Below are positions 56,268 through 64,000 of a stretch of DNA of 64,000 nucleotides, piece after piece. Below the pieces are notes generated by a model. It was given only the letters and a program-made list of their open reading frames with translations, made no database searches and was not told the origin of the DNA. The stretch spans positions 62,001-126,000 of the forward strand of contig NZ_JACHGR010000007.1 in assembly GCF_014202415.1 (NCBI RefSeq), read 5' to 3'. How positions within the stretch are numbered: the stretch's first letter is position 1; each line of letters starts with the position of its first letter. The translations under genes and the position numbers were made by a program. The stretch is from Tolumonas osonensis (GTDB lineage: Bacteria; Pseudomonadota; Gammaproteobacteria; Enterobacterales; Aeromonadaceae).

Positions 56268-57584
56268 ATGTCTTTTGAATCCTTAGAATTGGATCCCGTT
56301 CTGCTACAGGCCGTAGAAGAGTTGGGTTTCACACGCCCGACCACCATTCAAACACAGGTGATCCCAGTGGCGATGGAAGGACGGGACATCATGGCTTCCG
56401 CACCAACCGGCACAGGTAAAACCGCCGCGTTTTTGCTACCTATGATGCAGCATATGATTGACTTCCCGCGCCGTAAACCCGGCCCGGCACGTGCGCTGAT
56501 CCTGACACCGACCCGTGAACTGGCGTTGCAGATCACCGAACAGGCCGAAGCACTGGCGGCACACACTTTCCTGAAAGTCGCCAGCATCATCGGGGGTGTG
56601 GCCGAAGAAACCCAACTGCCCGCTTTAGAAAAAACCGTGGATATCGTGATTGCGACGCCGGGCCGTCTGATGCAATACATCGAAGACGAGCGTTTCGACA
56701 GCCGTGATATCGAAGTGCTGGTGCTGGACGAAGCGGACCGCATGCTGGACATGGGTTTCATCGGCGATGTCGATCGTATCGCGGCCGAAGCCCGCTGGCG
56801 TAAGCAGACCATGCTGTTCTCCGCCACTCTGGAAGGCGCTGGTCTGAAAAGCTTTTCTGAAGATCTGCTGAAAGACCCGGCGGAATTTTATGCAGAACCG
56901 CCACGCAGCGAACGTAAAAAGATCCAGCAACTTGTCTATTTTGCTGACACCGCCGAGCACAAATTCAAGATCCTGAAGCACCTGTTGCAGCAGGAAGAAG
57001 TACAGCGCAGCATCATTTTCGTGAAAACCCGCGAGCGTCTGGCCGAACTGGTCAGTCAGTTGCAGGGCAGCGGTATCGACTGCGCCTGGCTGCGCGGTGA
57101 AATGGAGCAGGAAAAACGTGTCGAAGCACTGCAGCGCTTCCGCTCCGGCAAAGTGACCATTCTGGTCGCCACTGACGTCGCTGCGCGTGGTATCGACCTG
57201 CCGGATGTCAGCCATGTGTTCAACTACGATATGCCGCGTTCAGCCGATACCTATGTGCACCGTATCGGTCGTACCGGTCGTGCCGGCAAGAAAGGCTGTG
57301 CAATCAATCTGGTCGAAGCGCATGACGTCGGCATGATGGAACGTGTCGAACGTTACACCGAAGAAAAAATGATGCGCCGCGTGGTGGACAGCATGCGTCC
57401 GCAACACAAGATCAGCAAAGTCGCCACGAAGAAAAAAGAGAAGAAAGACGAAGAGAAAAAAACGGATAAAAAACCGAAAGAGAAAATCCGCCATCGCGTC
57501 ACCAAGAACAAAGGCAAGCCTGACTGGGCGAAAAAACACGCCGAAAAAGCCGCTAAAGTCGCTGCAAAAGACGAAGCTAAATAA
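56268..57584 (+). CDS. srmB: ATP-dependent RNA helicase SrmB
   Basis: DEAD-box helicase that helps early assembly of the large ribosomal subunit. 438 residues (E. coli 444). Motifs: Q motif around GFTRPTTIQTQ, I ASAPTGTGKT, Ia PTRELALQ, II VLDEADRM, III SAT, V ATDVAARGIDLP, VI YVHRIGRTGR. A Lys-rich tail follows from about residue 385 (KKKEKKDEEKKTDKKPKEK). GGAAG precedes the ATG. Confidence 0.96.
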   Translation: MSFESLELDPVLLQAVEELGFTRPTTIQTQVIPVAMEGRDIMASAPTGTGKTAAFLLPMMQHMIDFPRRKPGPARALILTPTRELALQITEQAEALAAHTFLKVASIIGGVAEETQLPALEKTVDIVIATPGRLMQYIEDERFDSRDIEVLVLDEADRMLDMGFIGDVDRIAAEARWRKQTMLFSATLEGAGLKSFSEDLLKDPAEFYAEPPRSERKKIQQLVYFADTAEHKFKILKHLLQQEEVQRSIIFVKTRERLAELVSQLQGSGIDCAWLRGEMEQEKRVEALQRFRSGKVTILVATDVAARGIDLPDVSHVFNYDMPRSADTYVHRIGRTGRAGKKGCAINLVEAHDVGMMERVERYTEEKMMRRVVDSMRPQHKISKVATKKKEKKDEEKKTDKKPKEKIRHRVTKNKGKPDWAKKHAEKAAKVAAKDEAK

Positions 57585-57594
57585 TCTTCGACCT

Positions 57595-57620
57595 GATCCG
57601 CCTGTGTCTGCAGGCGGATC
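57595..57620. terminator. terminator between srmB and yaaA
   Basis: GATCCGCCTG / CAGGCGGATC with a six-base loop, followed by TTATTCCTTT. It lies 11 bases after srmB and 9 bases before the convergent yaaA stop, so it may serve both. Confidence 0.85.
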
Positions 57621-57628
57621 TTATTCCT

Positions 57629-58414
57629 TTATCCCAAAGAAATCCCTTCCGGACGACGAAACACCAGCTTGTTTTCGGTCGATAGTTCCGCACAAAAGGC
57701 ATAGCCTTCGGCATCAAAATTCAGCAGCTGTTCAGGTTGCGTAATGCGATTTTTAACCAGATAACGCGCCATCAGCCCCCGCGCTTTCTTCGCATAGAAG
57801 CTGATGATTTTATATTTGCCGTTTTTCTCGTCCTGGAACACCGGCGTGATCACACGACCGGCCAGTTTTTTCACATGCACTGATTTGAAATACTCATCGG
57901 AAGCCAGATTCAGCAAGAGATCATCGCCCTGCTCTGCCAGCGCCTGATTCAGATGATCGGTAATAATATTGCCCCAAAAGGCATAGAGATCCTTGCCACG
58001 GGCATTGGCCAGCCTGGTGCCCATTTCCAGCCGGTAGGGTTGCAGCAAATCCAGCGGACGCAACAGGCCATACAGTCCGGAGAGAATACGCAGATGCTGC
58101 TGCGCCACATCCAGATCGGCATCATTAAAATCCTGAGCCGCCAGCCCGGAATAGACATCGCCGTTAAACGCCAGCAGTGCCGGCCGTGCGTTTTCCGGTG
58201 TTGACACCGGTTGCCATCCGGCATAACGGGCGACATTCAGGCCAGCCAGCTTGTCGCTCAAGCTCATCAGTGAAGCAATATCGGCAGGGGTATATTGACG
58301 TAACTGCGCAATCAGCTGTGCAGATTCATGCATCAGCGCAGGTTCGGTAAAACGGGATGTGGTCAGCGGAGATTCATAATCCAGCGATTTGGCAGGTGAA
58401 AGCACAGCCAGCAT
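57629..58414 (-). CDS. yaaA: peroxide stress protein YaaA
   Basis: 261 residues, DUF328 family. The conserved start [16 protein letters not shown], the [10 protein letters not shown] stretch and the C-terminal [13 protein letters not shown] segment are diagnostic. In E. coli it lowers free intracellular iron and so DNA damage under peroxide stress, and belongs to the OxyR regulon. TGAGG precedes the ATG. It follows the pilTU operon on the same strand, separated from it by a strong terminator. Confidence 0.95.
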   Translation of the reverse strand: MLAVLSPAKSLDYESPLTTSRFTEPALMHESAQLIAQLRQYTPADIASLMSLSDKLAGLNVARYAGWQPVSTPENARPALLAFNGDVYSGLAAQDFNDADLDVAQQHLRILSGLYGLLRPLDLLQPYRLEMGTRLANARGKDLYAFWGNIITDHLNQALAEQGDDLLLNLASDEYFKSVHVKKLAGRVITPVFQDEKNGKYKIISFYAKKARGLMARYLVKNRITQPEQLLNFDAEGYAFCAELSTENKLVFRRPEGISLG

Positions 58415-58426
58415 AGGTACCTCAAT

Positions 58427-58473
58427 AAAAAAGATGAAGCGGTAACTTGTTATCAGTATGTTACCACTTCATC
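58427..58473 (-). terminator. terminator of the pilTU unit
   Basis: On the minus strand GATGAAGTGGTAAC pairs with GTTACCGCTTCATC (one mismatch) around a 13-base loop, then TTTTTTATTG. It begins 15 bases after the pilU stop and ends before the yaaA start. Confidence 0.85.
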
Positions 58474-58487
58474 CCGGTTATTGCTGC

Positions 58488-59594
58488 CTATGCGACGGTC
58501 ACGTTATCCAGCATGCCGGAATCATAGTTTCCACCGGCAGCCATCTTGATCATGACGCGGACTTCATTGCCGGAATCGGCGAAGGCAATCGCTTCATCAA
58601 AACCTATCGCGCCCTGCTGATAGAGTTCAAACAGCGACTGATCGAAGGTCGTCATCCCCAGCTCACGCGAACGGGACATGGTTTCCTTCAGACGGTGCAC
58701 CTCACCTTTACGCATAATGTCGCTGATCAGTGGCGAATTCAGCATGATTTCAAAAGCGGCCCGACGGCTTTTACCATCAATGGTCGGTACCAGTTGCTGC
58801 GCCACGATCGCCTTCAGGTTAAACGCCAGATCGTACATCAGCAGACGGTGCTTGTCGGCCGGCACCAGGTGCAGAATACGTTCTATCGCCTGGTTGGCAT
58901 TATTCGCATGCAGGGTCGCCATACAGAGATGACCGGTCTCGGCGAACGATAACGCGAACTCCATGGTTTCTTCAGAACGGATCTCACCGATCAGGATGAC
59001 ATCCGGCGCCTGACGCAACGCACTTTTCAGCCCCTCGTCATAAGAAAGCGTATCTGATCCGACCTCACGCTGCGTAATCAGGCAACGATCATGCTTGTGT
59101 ACAAATTCGACCGGATCTTCAATGGTCAGAATATGATCATTCGCACGACTGTTACGGTAACCAATCATCGCCGCCTGTGTGGTCGATTTACCGGCACCGG
59201 TGGCGCCGACAAACAGGATCAGGCCGCGTTTTGCCATCGCCAGCTCTTTCACCGACGACGGCAGAAACAGTTCCTCACAAGTCGGGATCACCGTTTCGAT
59301 ACGACGGATGGAACAGCCGGGACAATCCTGCTGCCAGAAAGCACTGACACGGAAACGCCCCAGGCCGGGACAATTGATCGCAAAGTTCGCTTCGCGGGTC
59401 TCCACATAGGACTTAAAGCGATCATCTGTCATGGTCTGGCGAACCGTCTCAAGCACTTCGTCTTCGTCCAGTATCTTTTCATCCAGTCGACGCAGTTTAC
59501 CGTTCACTTTAAGCGAGGGCTGAATACCGACAGAAATAAATAAATCCGAACCTTTTTCATCCACCAAAGTACGTAATAAGTTAGCCAGTTCCAT
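58488..59594 (-). CDS. pilU: type IV pilus retraction ATPase PilU
   Basis: 368 residues. Walker A GATGAGKST (about 130), Asp box LTIEDPVEF, Walker B VILIGEIRSEET and His box GHLCMATLHANN are present. The C-terminal region reads SDIMRKGEVHRL where PilT has AIRNLIRE, as expected for PilU. It helps PilT in pulling back pili. The ATG at 59594 (MELANLLRTLV) has AAGGA upstream; the frame runs 11 codons further up. Ten bases separate it from pilT. Confidence 0.95.
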   Translation of the reverse strand: MELANLLRTLVDEKGSDLFISVGIQPSLKVNGKLRRLDEKILDEDEVLETVRQTMTDDRFKSYVETREANFAINCPGLGRFRVSAFWQQDCPGCSIRRIETVIPTCEELFLPSSVKELAMAKRGLILFVGATGAGKSTTQAAMIGYRNSRANDHILTIEDPVEFVHKHDRCLITQREVGSDTLSYDEGLKSALRQAPDVILIGEIRSEETMEFALSFAETGHLCMATLHANNANQAIERILHLVPADKHRLLMYDLAFNLKAIVAQQLVPTIDGKSRRAAFEIMLNSPLISDIMRKGEVHRLKETMSRSRELGMTTFDQSLFELYQQGAIGFDEAIAFADSGNEVRVMIKMAAGGNYDSGMLDNVTVA

Positions 59595-59604
59595 AACAGC
59601 ATCC

Positions 59605-60642
59605 TTACAATATTGAGTTAGGATCAACAGCCTTCGCTTTAGCGTCCTGAACAGAAACCAGACCGCGGGACACCAGATTCTTTAAACAATAGTCCATAGT
59701 CTGCATTCCATGCACCATACCGGTCTGAATAACAGAATACATTTGAGCCACTTTGTCTTCACGGATCAGGTTACGAATCGCCGGAATACCGATCATGATT
59801 TCATGCGCAGCGATACGTCCGCCGCCGTTTTTCTTCATCAGCGTCTGGGAAATAACGGCTCGCATGGATTCTGACAACATGGAGCGCACCATCGCTTTTT
59901 CTTCACCGGGGAAGACGTCGATAATACGGTCGATCGTTTTGGCCGCCGAGGTGGTATGCAGTGTACCAAACACCAGGTGACCGGTTTCGGCCGCTGTCAG
60001 TGCCAGACGAATCGTTTCCAGGTCGCGCATTTCACCGACCAGAATGATATCCGGGTCTTCACGCAGCGCGGAACGCAATGCCGCGTTGAAGCTCTTGGTA
60101 TCCCGGTACACTTCACGCTGGTTCACCAGACACTGCTTGCTCTGATGAACAAATTCGATCGGATCTTCAATCGTGATGATGTGGTGATTGTAACGATCAT
60201 TGATGTAATCAATCATCGCGGCCAGTGTAGTGGACTTACCGGAACCAGTCGGGCCGGTCACCAGCACCAGGCCGCGAGGGTTCTCCGCGATATCCTGAAA
60301 TATCGCCGGTGCGCCCAGGTCATCAAGCGTCAGCACCTTGCTCGGGATCGTACGAAATGCAGCCGCGACGCCGCGGCTCTGGTTAAATGCGTTCACACGG
60401 AAACGGGCCAGGTTGGGTATTTCAAATGAGAAGTCGACTTCCAAATCCTCTTCAAATACCTTACGCTGATGGTCGTTCATGATGTCATAAACCAGACTGT
60501 GCACTTGCCGGTGCTCCAGCGGCGGAACATTGATACGTCTCACATCGCCATCAACACGAATCATGGGTGGCAACCCGGCGGAAAGATGCAAATCTGATGC
60601 GTTATGCTTTACACCAAAGGCCAATAATTCGGTTATATCCAT
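59605..60642 (-). CDS. pilT: type IV pilus retraction ATPase PilT
   Basis: 345 residues, hexameric motor at the inner membrane. Walker A GPTGSGKST (about 130-138), ITIEDPIEF, Walker B IILVGEMRDLET, His box GHLVFGTLHTTSA, and the PilT hallmark AIRNLIRED. It powers pilus retraction, twitching and DNA uptake. Divergent from yggS, as in other gammaproteobacteria with pili. Confidence 0.97.
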   Translation of the reverse strand: MDITELLAFGVKHNASDLHLSAGLPPMIRVDGDVRRINVPPLEHRQVHSLVYDIMNDHQRKVFEEDLEVDFSFEIPNLARFRVNAFNQSRGVAAAFRTIPSKVLTLDDLGAPAIFQDIAENPRGLVLVTGPTGSGKSTTLAAMIDYINDRYNHHIITIEDPIEFVHQSKQCLVNQREVYRDTKSFNAALRSALREDPDIILVGEMRDLETIRLALTAAETGHLVFGTLHTTSAAKTIDRIIDVFPGEEKAMVRSMLSESMRAVISQTLMKKNGGGRIAAHEIMIGIPAIRNLIREDKVAQMYSVIQTGMVHGMQTMDYCLKNLVSRGLVSVQDAKAKAVDPNSIL

Positions 60643-60675
60643 TTATTAATCCCACTCCCAACAAAAACTGAACCA

Positions 60676-61377
60676 ATGAATGATATCGAATCTCGCTTGC
60701 TTGCCATAAAAGAACAAATCGCTTCTCATGCCCGACTGGCTAACCGCGCCCCGGATGAGATAAAACTTCTGGCGGTCAGCAAGACAAAACCGCTGGAAGC
60801 CATCCAGGCCGCTTACCAGGCCGGCCAGCGACTGTTTGGTGAATCTTATGTGCAGGAAGCGATCACCAAAATTCAACAGTTAAACAACGCCCCCGAATAT
60901 GCCGGCATTGAATGGCATTTCATCGGCCCGTTACAATCCAACAAAACCAGACTGGTGGCAGAACATTTCGACTGGGTACACAGCATTGACCGTGAGAAAA
61001 CCGCCCAGCGACTGAATGAACAGCGACCAGCCGGTCTCCCGGCTCTGAATATATGTATTCAGGTTAATATTAGCGGAGAACAGACCAAATCGGGTATGAC
61101 TGCTGATGAAGTTTTTGGCCTGGCTGGCATAATCAGCAATTTTCCGCGTCTGAAATTACGCGGGCTAATGGCAATTGCAGAAAATACCGATGATATGAAC
61201 ATCGTTCGTGATAACTTTCTGCAGATGCAGGAATTGTTTAACCGTTTGAAAACCCTGTACCCATCCGTCGATACCTTATCGATGGGCATGACCGATGATA
61301 TGCCGGTGGCAATCAGCTGCGGCAGTACAATGGTACGAATCGGAACCGCCATTTTCGGCAGCAGAGAATATAAGTAG
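60676..61377 (+). CDS. yggS: pyridoxal phosphate homeostasis protein YggS
   Basis: 233 residues, alanine-racemase-like TIM barrel. PLP Lys in LLAVSKTKP (about residue 36), conserved EWHFIGPLQSNK and SMGMTDDMPVAISCGSTMVRIG. It carries PLP and keeps vitamin B6 and amino acid pools balanced, with no known catalysis. No clear ribosome site before the ATG. First gene of a rightward run with proC, yggT, yggU, rdgB and hemW. Confidence 0.95.
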   Translation: MNDIESRLLAIKEQIASHARLANRAPDEIKLLAVSKTKPLEAIQAAYQAGQRLFGESYVQEAITKIQQLNNAPEYAGIEWHFIGPLQSNKTRLVAEHFDWVHSIDREKTAQRLNEQRPAGLPALNICIQVNISGEQTKSGMTADEVFGLAGIISNFPRLKLRGLMAIAENTDDMNIVRDNFLQMQELFNRLKTLYPSVDTLSMGMTDDMPVAISCGSTMVRIGTAIFGSREYK

Positions 61378-61382
61378 GAATC

Positions 61383-62207
61383 ATGGAACAGAGAAATATT
61401 GCGTTTATTGGTGCAGGTAACATGGCACGCAGCCTGATCAGTGGCTTAATCAATGCGGGCTTTCCCGGCAGCAAAATTCACGCCACCGATATTGATGCGG
61501 ATAAAGCTCAGCAACTGGGTGCCGAATTCGGTATTACCGGCAGTAATGACAATATCGCAGCAGTAAAAGGCGCCGATGTCATCGTGCTAGCTGTTAAACC
61601 CCAGTTTATGGCTGAAATGCTGAGTCAGCTGGCCCCGGCAATCGGTGATTTCGGCAATAAACTGATCATCTCCATCGCTGCAGGCGTCAGCGTTGCCCGT
61701 TTACAGGGGTTACTCAACGGTCACCAGAATATCGTTCGCTGCATGCCCAATACCCCATCCCTGATTGGTATCGGCATGACCGGTCTGTTTGCATCCAACA
61801 CCGTCAGCGCAGCGGATCGCCAGTTTGCGCAGGATATGCTGCAGGCTGTAGGTAAAACCGTCTGGGTTGATACCGAAGCTGCCATTAATGGCGTGACAGC
61901 CGCATCCGGCAGTGGCCCGGCCTATTTCTTCCTGTTCATGCAATACATGGTGGAAGAAGCACAGCGCATGGGTTTCAGTGCTGATGCCGCCCGCCAGCTG
62001 GTGCAGGAAACCGCTCTGGGTGCTGCGCAAATGGTGATCGCCAATCCGGATACCGAACTGGCGACATTACGCGCTCAGGTCACGTCCAAAGGCGGCACCA
62101 CCGCGGCTGCCATCAACGCCTTTGAAGAAGGCAAGCTGGCAGATCTGGTCAGTGCGGCCATGCAGGCTGCGCAGCATCGTGCGGAAGAAATGGAAACTCT
62201 GTTTTAA
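61383..62207 (+). CDS. proC: pyrroline-5-carboxylate reductase
   Basis: 274 residues, last enzyme of proline synthesis. Rossmann loop FIGAGNMARSLISGL at the N-terminus and the family signature in the C-terminal half around AASGSGPAYFFLFMQYM and VTSKGGTTAAAINAFEEG. Five bases after yggS, with AGGA close to the ATG, so translation is coupled or near it. Confidence 0.97.
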   Translation: MEQRNIAFIGAGNMARSLISGLINAGFPGSKIHATDIDADKAQQLGAEFGITGSNDNIAAVKGADVIVLAVKPQFMAEMLSQLAPAIGDFGNKLIISIAAGVSVARLQGLLNGHQNIVRCMPNTPSLIGIGMTGLFASNTVSAADRQFAQDMLQAVGKTVWVDTEAAINGVTAASGSGPAYFFLFMQYMVEEAQRMGFSADAARQLVQETALGAAQMVIANPDTELATLRAQVTSKGGTTAAAINAFEEGKLADLVSAAMQAAQHRAEEMETLF

Positions 62208-62215
62208 GGATCTTC

Positions 62216-62767
62216 ATGAATACACTGTTTTTTCTGCTGGATACTGTATTCAGCGTTTATCTGATGGTTGTCCTGTTACGCTTCTGGCTGCAATGGACCC
62301 GGGCCGATTTTTACAACCCGATGAGCCAGTTCTGCGTAAAACTGACGCACCCGATCCTGACACCGCTGCGCCGGATTATTCCCGGCTTCCGCGGCATTGA
62401 TTTTGCGTCGCTGCTGCTGGCCTATGTGGTCGCGGTATTAAAATTCGTGACTTTCATGCTGCTCGGGATCCTGAAAATCAACGTTACCGGTCTGCTGCTG
62501 CTCAGTTTTCTGGTCGTTCTGAAACAGGCCGGCTCACTCTTGTTCTGGGTCCTGATCGCGCGGGCAATCCTGAGCTGGATCAGCCAGGGCCGCAGTTCGG
62601 TGGAATATGTCCTCTATCAGCTGACCGAGCCACTGCTCAGCCCGATCCGTCGTTTTCTGCCGTCATTAGGCGGGCTGGATCTGTCTGTGCTGGTGCTGTT
62701 CCTGATCCTGCAGGGTCTTAATTTCCTGATGCTGGATCTGGTCGGTCCGCTGTGGAATCAGCTCTGA
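62216..62767 (+). CDS. yggT: YggT family integral membrane protein
   Basis: 183 residues with two YGGT repeats, each a helix pair around motifs such as [15 protein letters not shown]...NPMSQF and [11 protein letters not shown]...PIRRFLPS. The family is linked to osmotic shock tolerance and to cell division in other bacteria; the function is not firm. AAGGA precedes the ATG. Its TGA overlaps the yggU start (TGATG). Confidence 0.93.
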   Translation: MNTLFFLLDTVFSVYLMVVLLRFWLQWTRADFYNPMSQFCVKLTHPILTPLRRIIPGFRGIDFASLLLAYVVAVLKFVTFMLLGILKINVTGLLLLSFLVVLKQAGSLLFWVLIARAILSWISQGRSSVEYVLYQLTEPLLSPIRRFLPSLGGLDLSVLVLFLILQGLNFLMLDLVGPLWNQL

Positions 62768-63057
62768 TGGCTGGTTTCAGAAAAGACGGTGATGAAATAT
62801 GGCTGGATGTTTACATCCAGCCCAAAGCCAGCCGGGACCAGATCCAGGGCTGGCACGGTGAAGAGCTGAAAATTGCGATCACCGCCCCGCCGGTTGATGG
62901 TCAGGCGAATGCGCACCTCATCAAGTTTCTCTCCAAACAGTTCAAAGTCGCCAAAAGCCAGATCGTGATCCACAAAGGCGAGCTCGGGCGGCATAAAACC
63001 GTCCGTATCATTTCTCCCCAGCAGCTTCCGGCCATTCTGGATCAGTCCGCAGACTGA
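62767..63057 (+). CDS. yggU: YggU/DUF167 family protein
   Basis: 96 residues. DUF167 pattern [21 protein letters not shown] and [20 protein letters not shown] is clear. Small cytosolic protein with no assigned function. The ATG at 62767 overlaps the yggT stop, which indicates translational coupling; the frame also opens five codons earlier inside yggT. Confidence 0.93.
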   Translation: MAGFRKDGDEIWLDVYIQPKASRDQIQGWHGEELKIAITAPPVDGQANAHLIKFLSKQFKVAKSQIVIHKGELGRHKTVRIISPQQLPAILDQSAD

Positions 63058-63123
63058 TCCAATATGTGGTACTGAGCGGCTTCCGACGTTATCATGTCGC
63101 CGATCTGAATACGGAGTCTGAAT

Positions 63124-63714
63124 ATGGAAAAGGTAGTGCTTGCCACCGGCAATAAAAAGAAAGTTGAAGAGCTCAACGCCCTACTGGCCGGTATGGATTA
63201 CACGGTCGTCCCACAAAGTGAATTCAATGTCGAAAGCGTACCGGAAACAGGCACTACGTTTGTTGAGAATGCCATCATCAAAGCCCGTCATGCCGCCCGC
63301 ATTACCGGTCTGCCGGCGATTGCTGATGATTCAGGTATTGAAGTGGATGCGCTGTTGGGTCGTCCTGGCGTTTACTCTGCCCGTTATGCCGGGGAAGATG
63401 CATCCGACCAGGATAATCTGGAGAAACTGCTGGAAGAAATGAACGGCGTCCCGGCTGTGCTGCGTACTGCCCGTTACTGGTGTGTCCTGGTTTATATGCG
63501 CCACGCGGATGATCCGACCCCGATCATCTGTCAGGCCAGCTGGGAAGGCACACTGGCAACCGAGCCTGCAGGTGAAAACGGCTTTGGTTACGATCCGATC
63601 TTTAATGTACCAGATCTGGACTGCACCGCTGCAGAGTTAGACCCTGCCACCAAAAACAGTCTGAGCCATCGCGGTAAAGCGCTGGCGCAACTCGCCGAGG
63701 CGCTGCAAGAGTAA
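63124..63714 (+). CDS. rdgB: XTP/dITP diphosphatase
   Basis: 196 residues. HAM1 family: the N-terminal [17 protein letters not shown], the [27 protein letters not shown] stretch with its acidic metal ligands, and the C-terminal [10 protein letters not shown]. Removes deaminated purine triphosphates (ITP, XTP, dITP) from the nucleotide pool. GGAG lies before the ATG. The proC-yggT-yggU-rdgB-hemW order is that of E. coli. Confidence 0.96.
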   Translation: MEKVVLATGNKKKVEELNALLAGMDYTVVPQSEFNVESVPETGTTFVENAIIKARHAARITGLPAIADDSGIEVDALLGRPGVYSARYAGEDASDQDNLEKLLEEMNGVPAVLRTARYWCVLVYMRHADDPTPIICQASWEGTLATEPAGENGFGYDPIFNVPDLDCTAAELDPATKNSLSHRGKALAQLAEALQE

Positions 63715-63717
63715 TTT

Positions 63718-64000
63718 ATGCTGCAACTACCGCCACTGAGTCTGTATATCCATATTCCCTGGTGCGTACAGAAATGTCCGTACTGTGATTTCAACTCGCA
63801 TGCACTGAAACAGCAGGTGCCGGAAGCAGACTATGTGGCGGCCCTACTGGCCGACCTCGATGCTGATTTGATGTATGTGCAGGGCCGTCAACTGCAGAGC
63901 ATCTTTATCGGTGGCGGCACGCCCAGCCTGTTTTCAGCCGAAGCGATTAAATCCCTGCTGGACGGAGTGGCCGCCCGCGTCCCTTTTGCCGCTGACATCG
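63718..64000 (+). CDS. hemW: HemW heme chaperone / radical-SAM protein, partial (C-terminus outside window)
   Basis: The first 94 residues are inside the window. The 4Fe-4S radical SAM motif CVQKCPYC lies at about 16-23 (IPWCVQKCPYCDF), followed by IFIGGGTPSLF. Related to coproporphyrinogen oxidase HemN, but this gene after rdgB is the HemW type, thought to insert heme into respiratory enzymes. Start at the ATG at 63718, three bases after the rdgB stop. Confidence 0.93.
   Translation, partial: MLQLPPLSLYIHIPWCVQKCPYCDFNSHALKQQVPEADYVAALLADLDADLMYVQGRQLQSIFIGGGTPSLFSAEAIKSLLDGVAARVPFAADI

Overview
The window is a chromosomal segment of a gammaproteobacterium. Housekeeping gene order (carAB-dapB, hexR-pykA, fldB/xerD-recJ-prfB-lysS, trmN6/srmB, pilTU/yggS-proC-yggT-yggU-rdgB-hemW) and protein sequences close to E. 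coli, together with type IV pilus motors, point to an Aeromonadales-like genome, possibly Tolumonas or a relative. The genus is inferred from gene content and general resemblance only. No rRNA, tRNA, insertion sequence, prophage or CRISPR array was seen.

Layout. 1-6.0 kb: carB (3' part outside the window) and carA behind tandem ArgR-type boxes, dapB, fklB and a lipoprotein M48 protease. 6.2-11.7 kb: a PlsC-GNAT fusion resembling OlsF ornithine-lipid synthases, then glk, hexR and pykA, a glycolysis block with HexR. 11.7-20.4 kb: a small cysteine-rich secreted protein, then a sucrose (beta-fructoside) regulon: binding protein, two permeases, GH32 hydrolase, ATPase and LacI-type regulator on the minus strand, with fructokinase divergent. 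Sucrose enters unphosphorylated by ABC transport, is hydrolysed, and its products are phosphorylated by fructokinase and probably by the nearby glucokinase.

20.4-30.1 kb is accessory: two copies of an unnamed 65-67 residue protein family, ybaN, then a one-directional arsenic/metalloid cluster (ACR3, a SigZ-like sigma factor, two DUF318/ArsP-type permeases, a small CxxC thioredoxin, a cysteine-less rhodanese, DUF2703) running into a DedA-PAP2-LssY fusion and a DgkA-type lipid kinase. No arsR is present. 30.1-42.7 kb: a DUF2339/DUF3999 membrane pair, a secreted MsrA-MsrB fusion, a ynjB-ynjC-ynjD-ynjF operon, a divergent TVP38-flavin disulfide oxidoreductase fusion, the third copy of the small family, and a protein that resembles the ClpX adaptor SspB.

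42.7-64 kb is mostly core: gldA, rimO, ybiT, lysS, prfB with its programmed +1 frameshift, recJ, a DUF4139 protein, xerD, fldB, trmN6, srmB, yaaA, pilU, pilT, yggS, proC, yggT, yggU, rdgB and the start of hemW. Between prfB and recJ a plus-strand intrinsic terminator has no plus-strand gene in front of it, which suggests a small RNA.

The best candidates for undescribed biology are the three-copy small protein family, the SspB-like adaptor, the arsenic cluster with its own sigma factor, the DedA-PAP2-LssY/DgkA pair, and the putative small RNA at about 50.4-50.5 kb.
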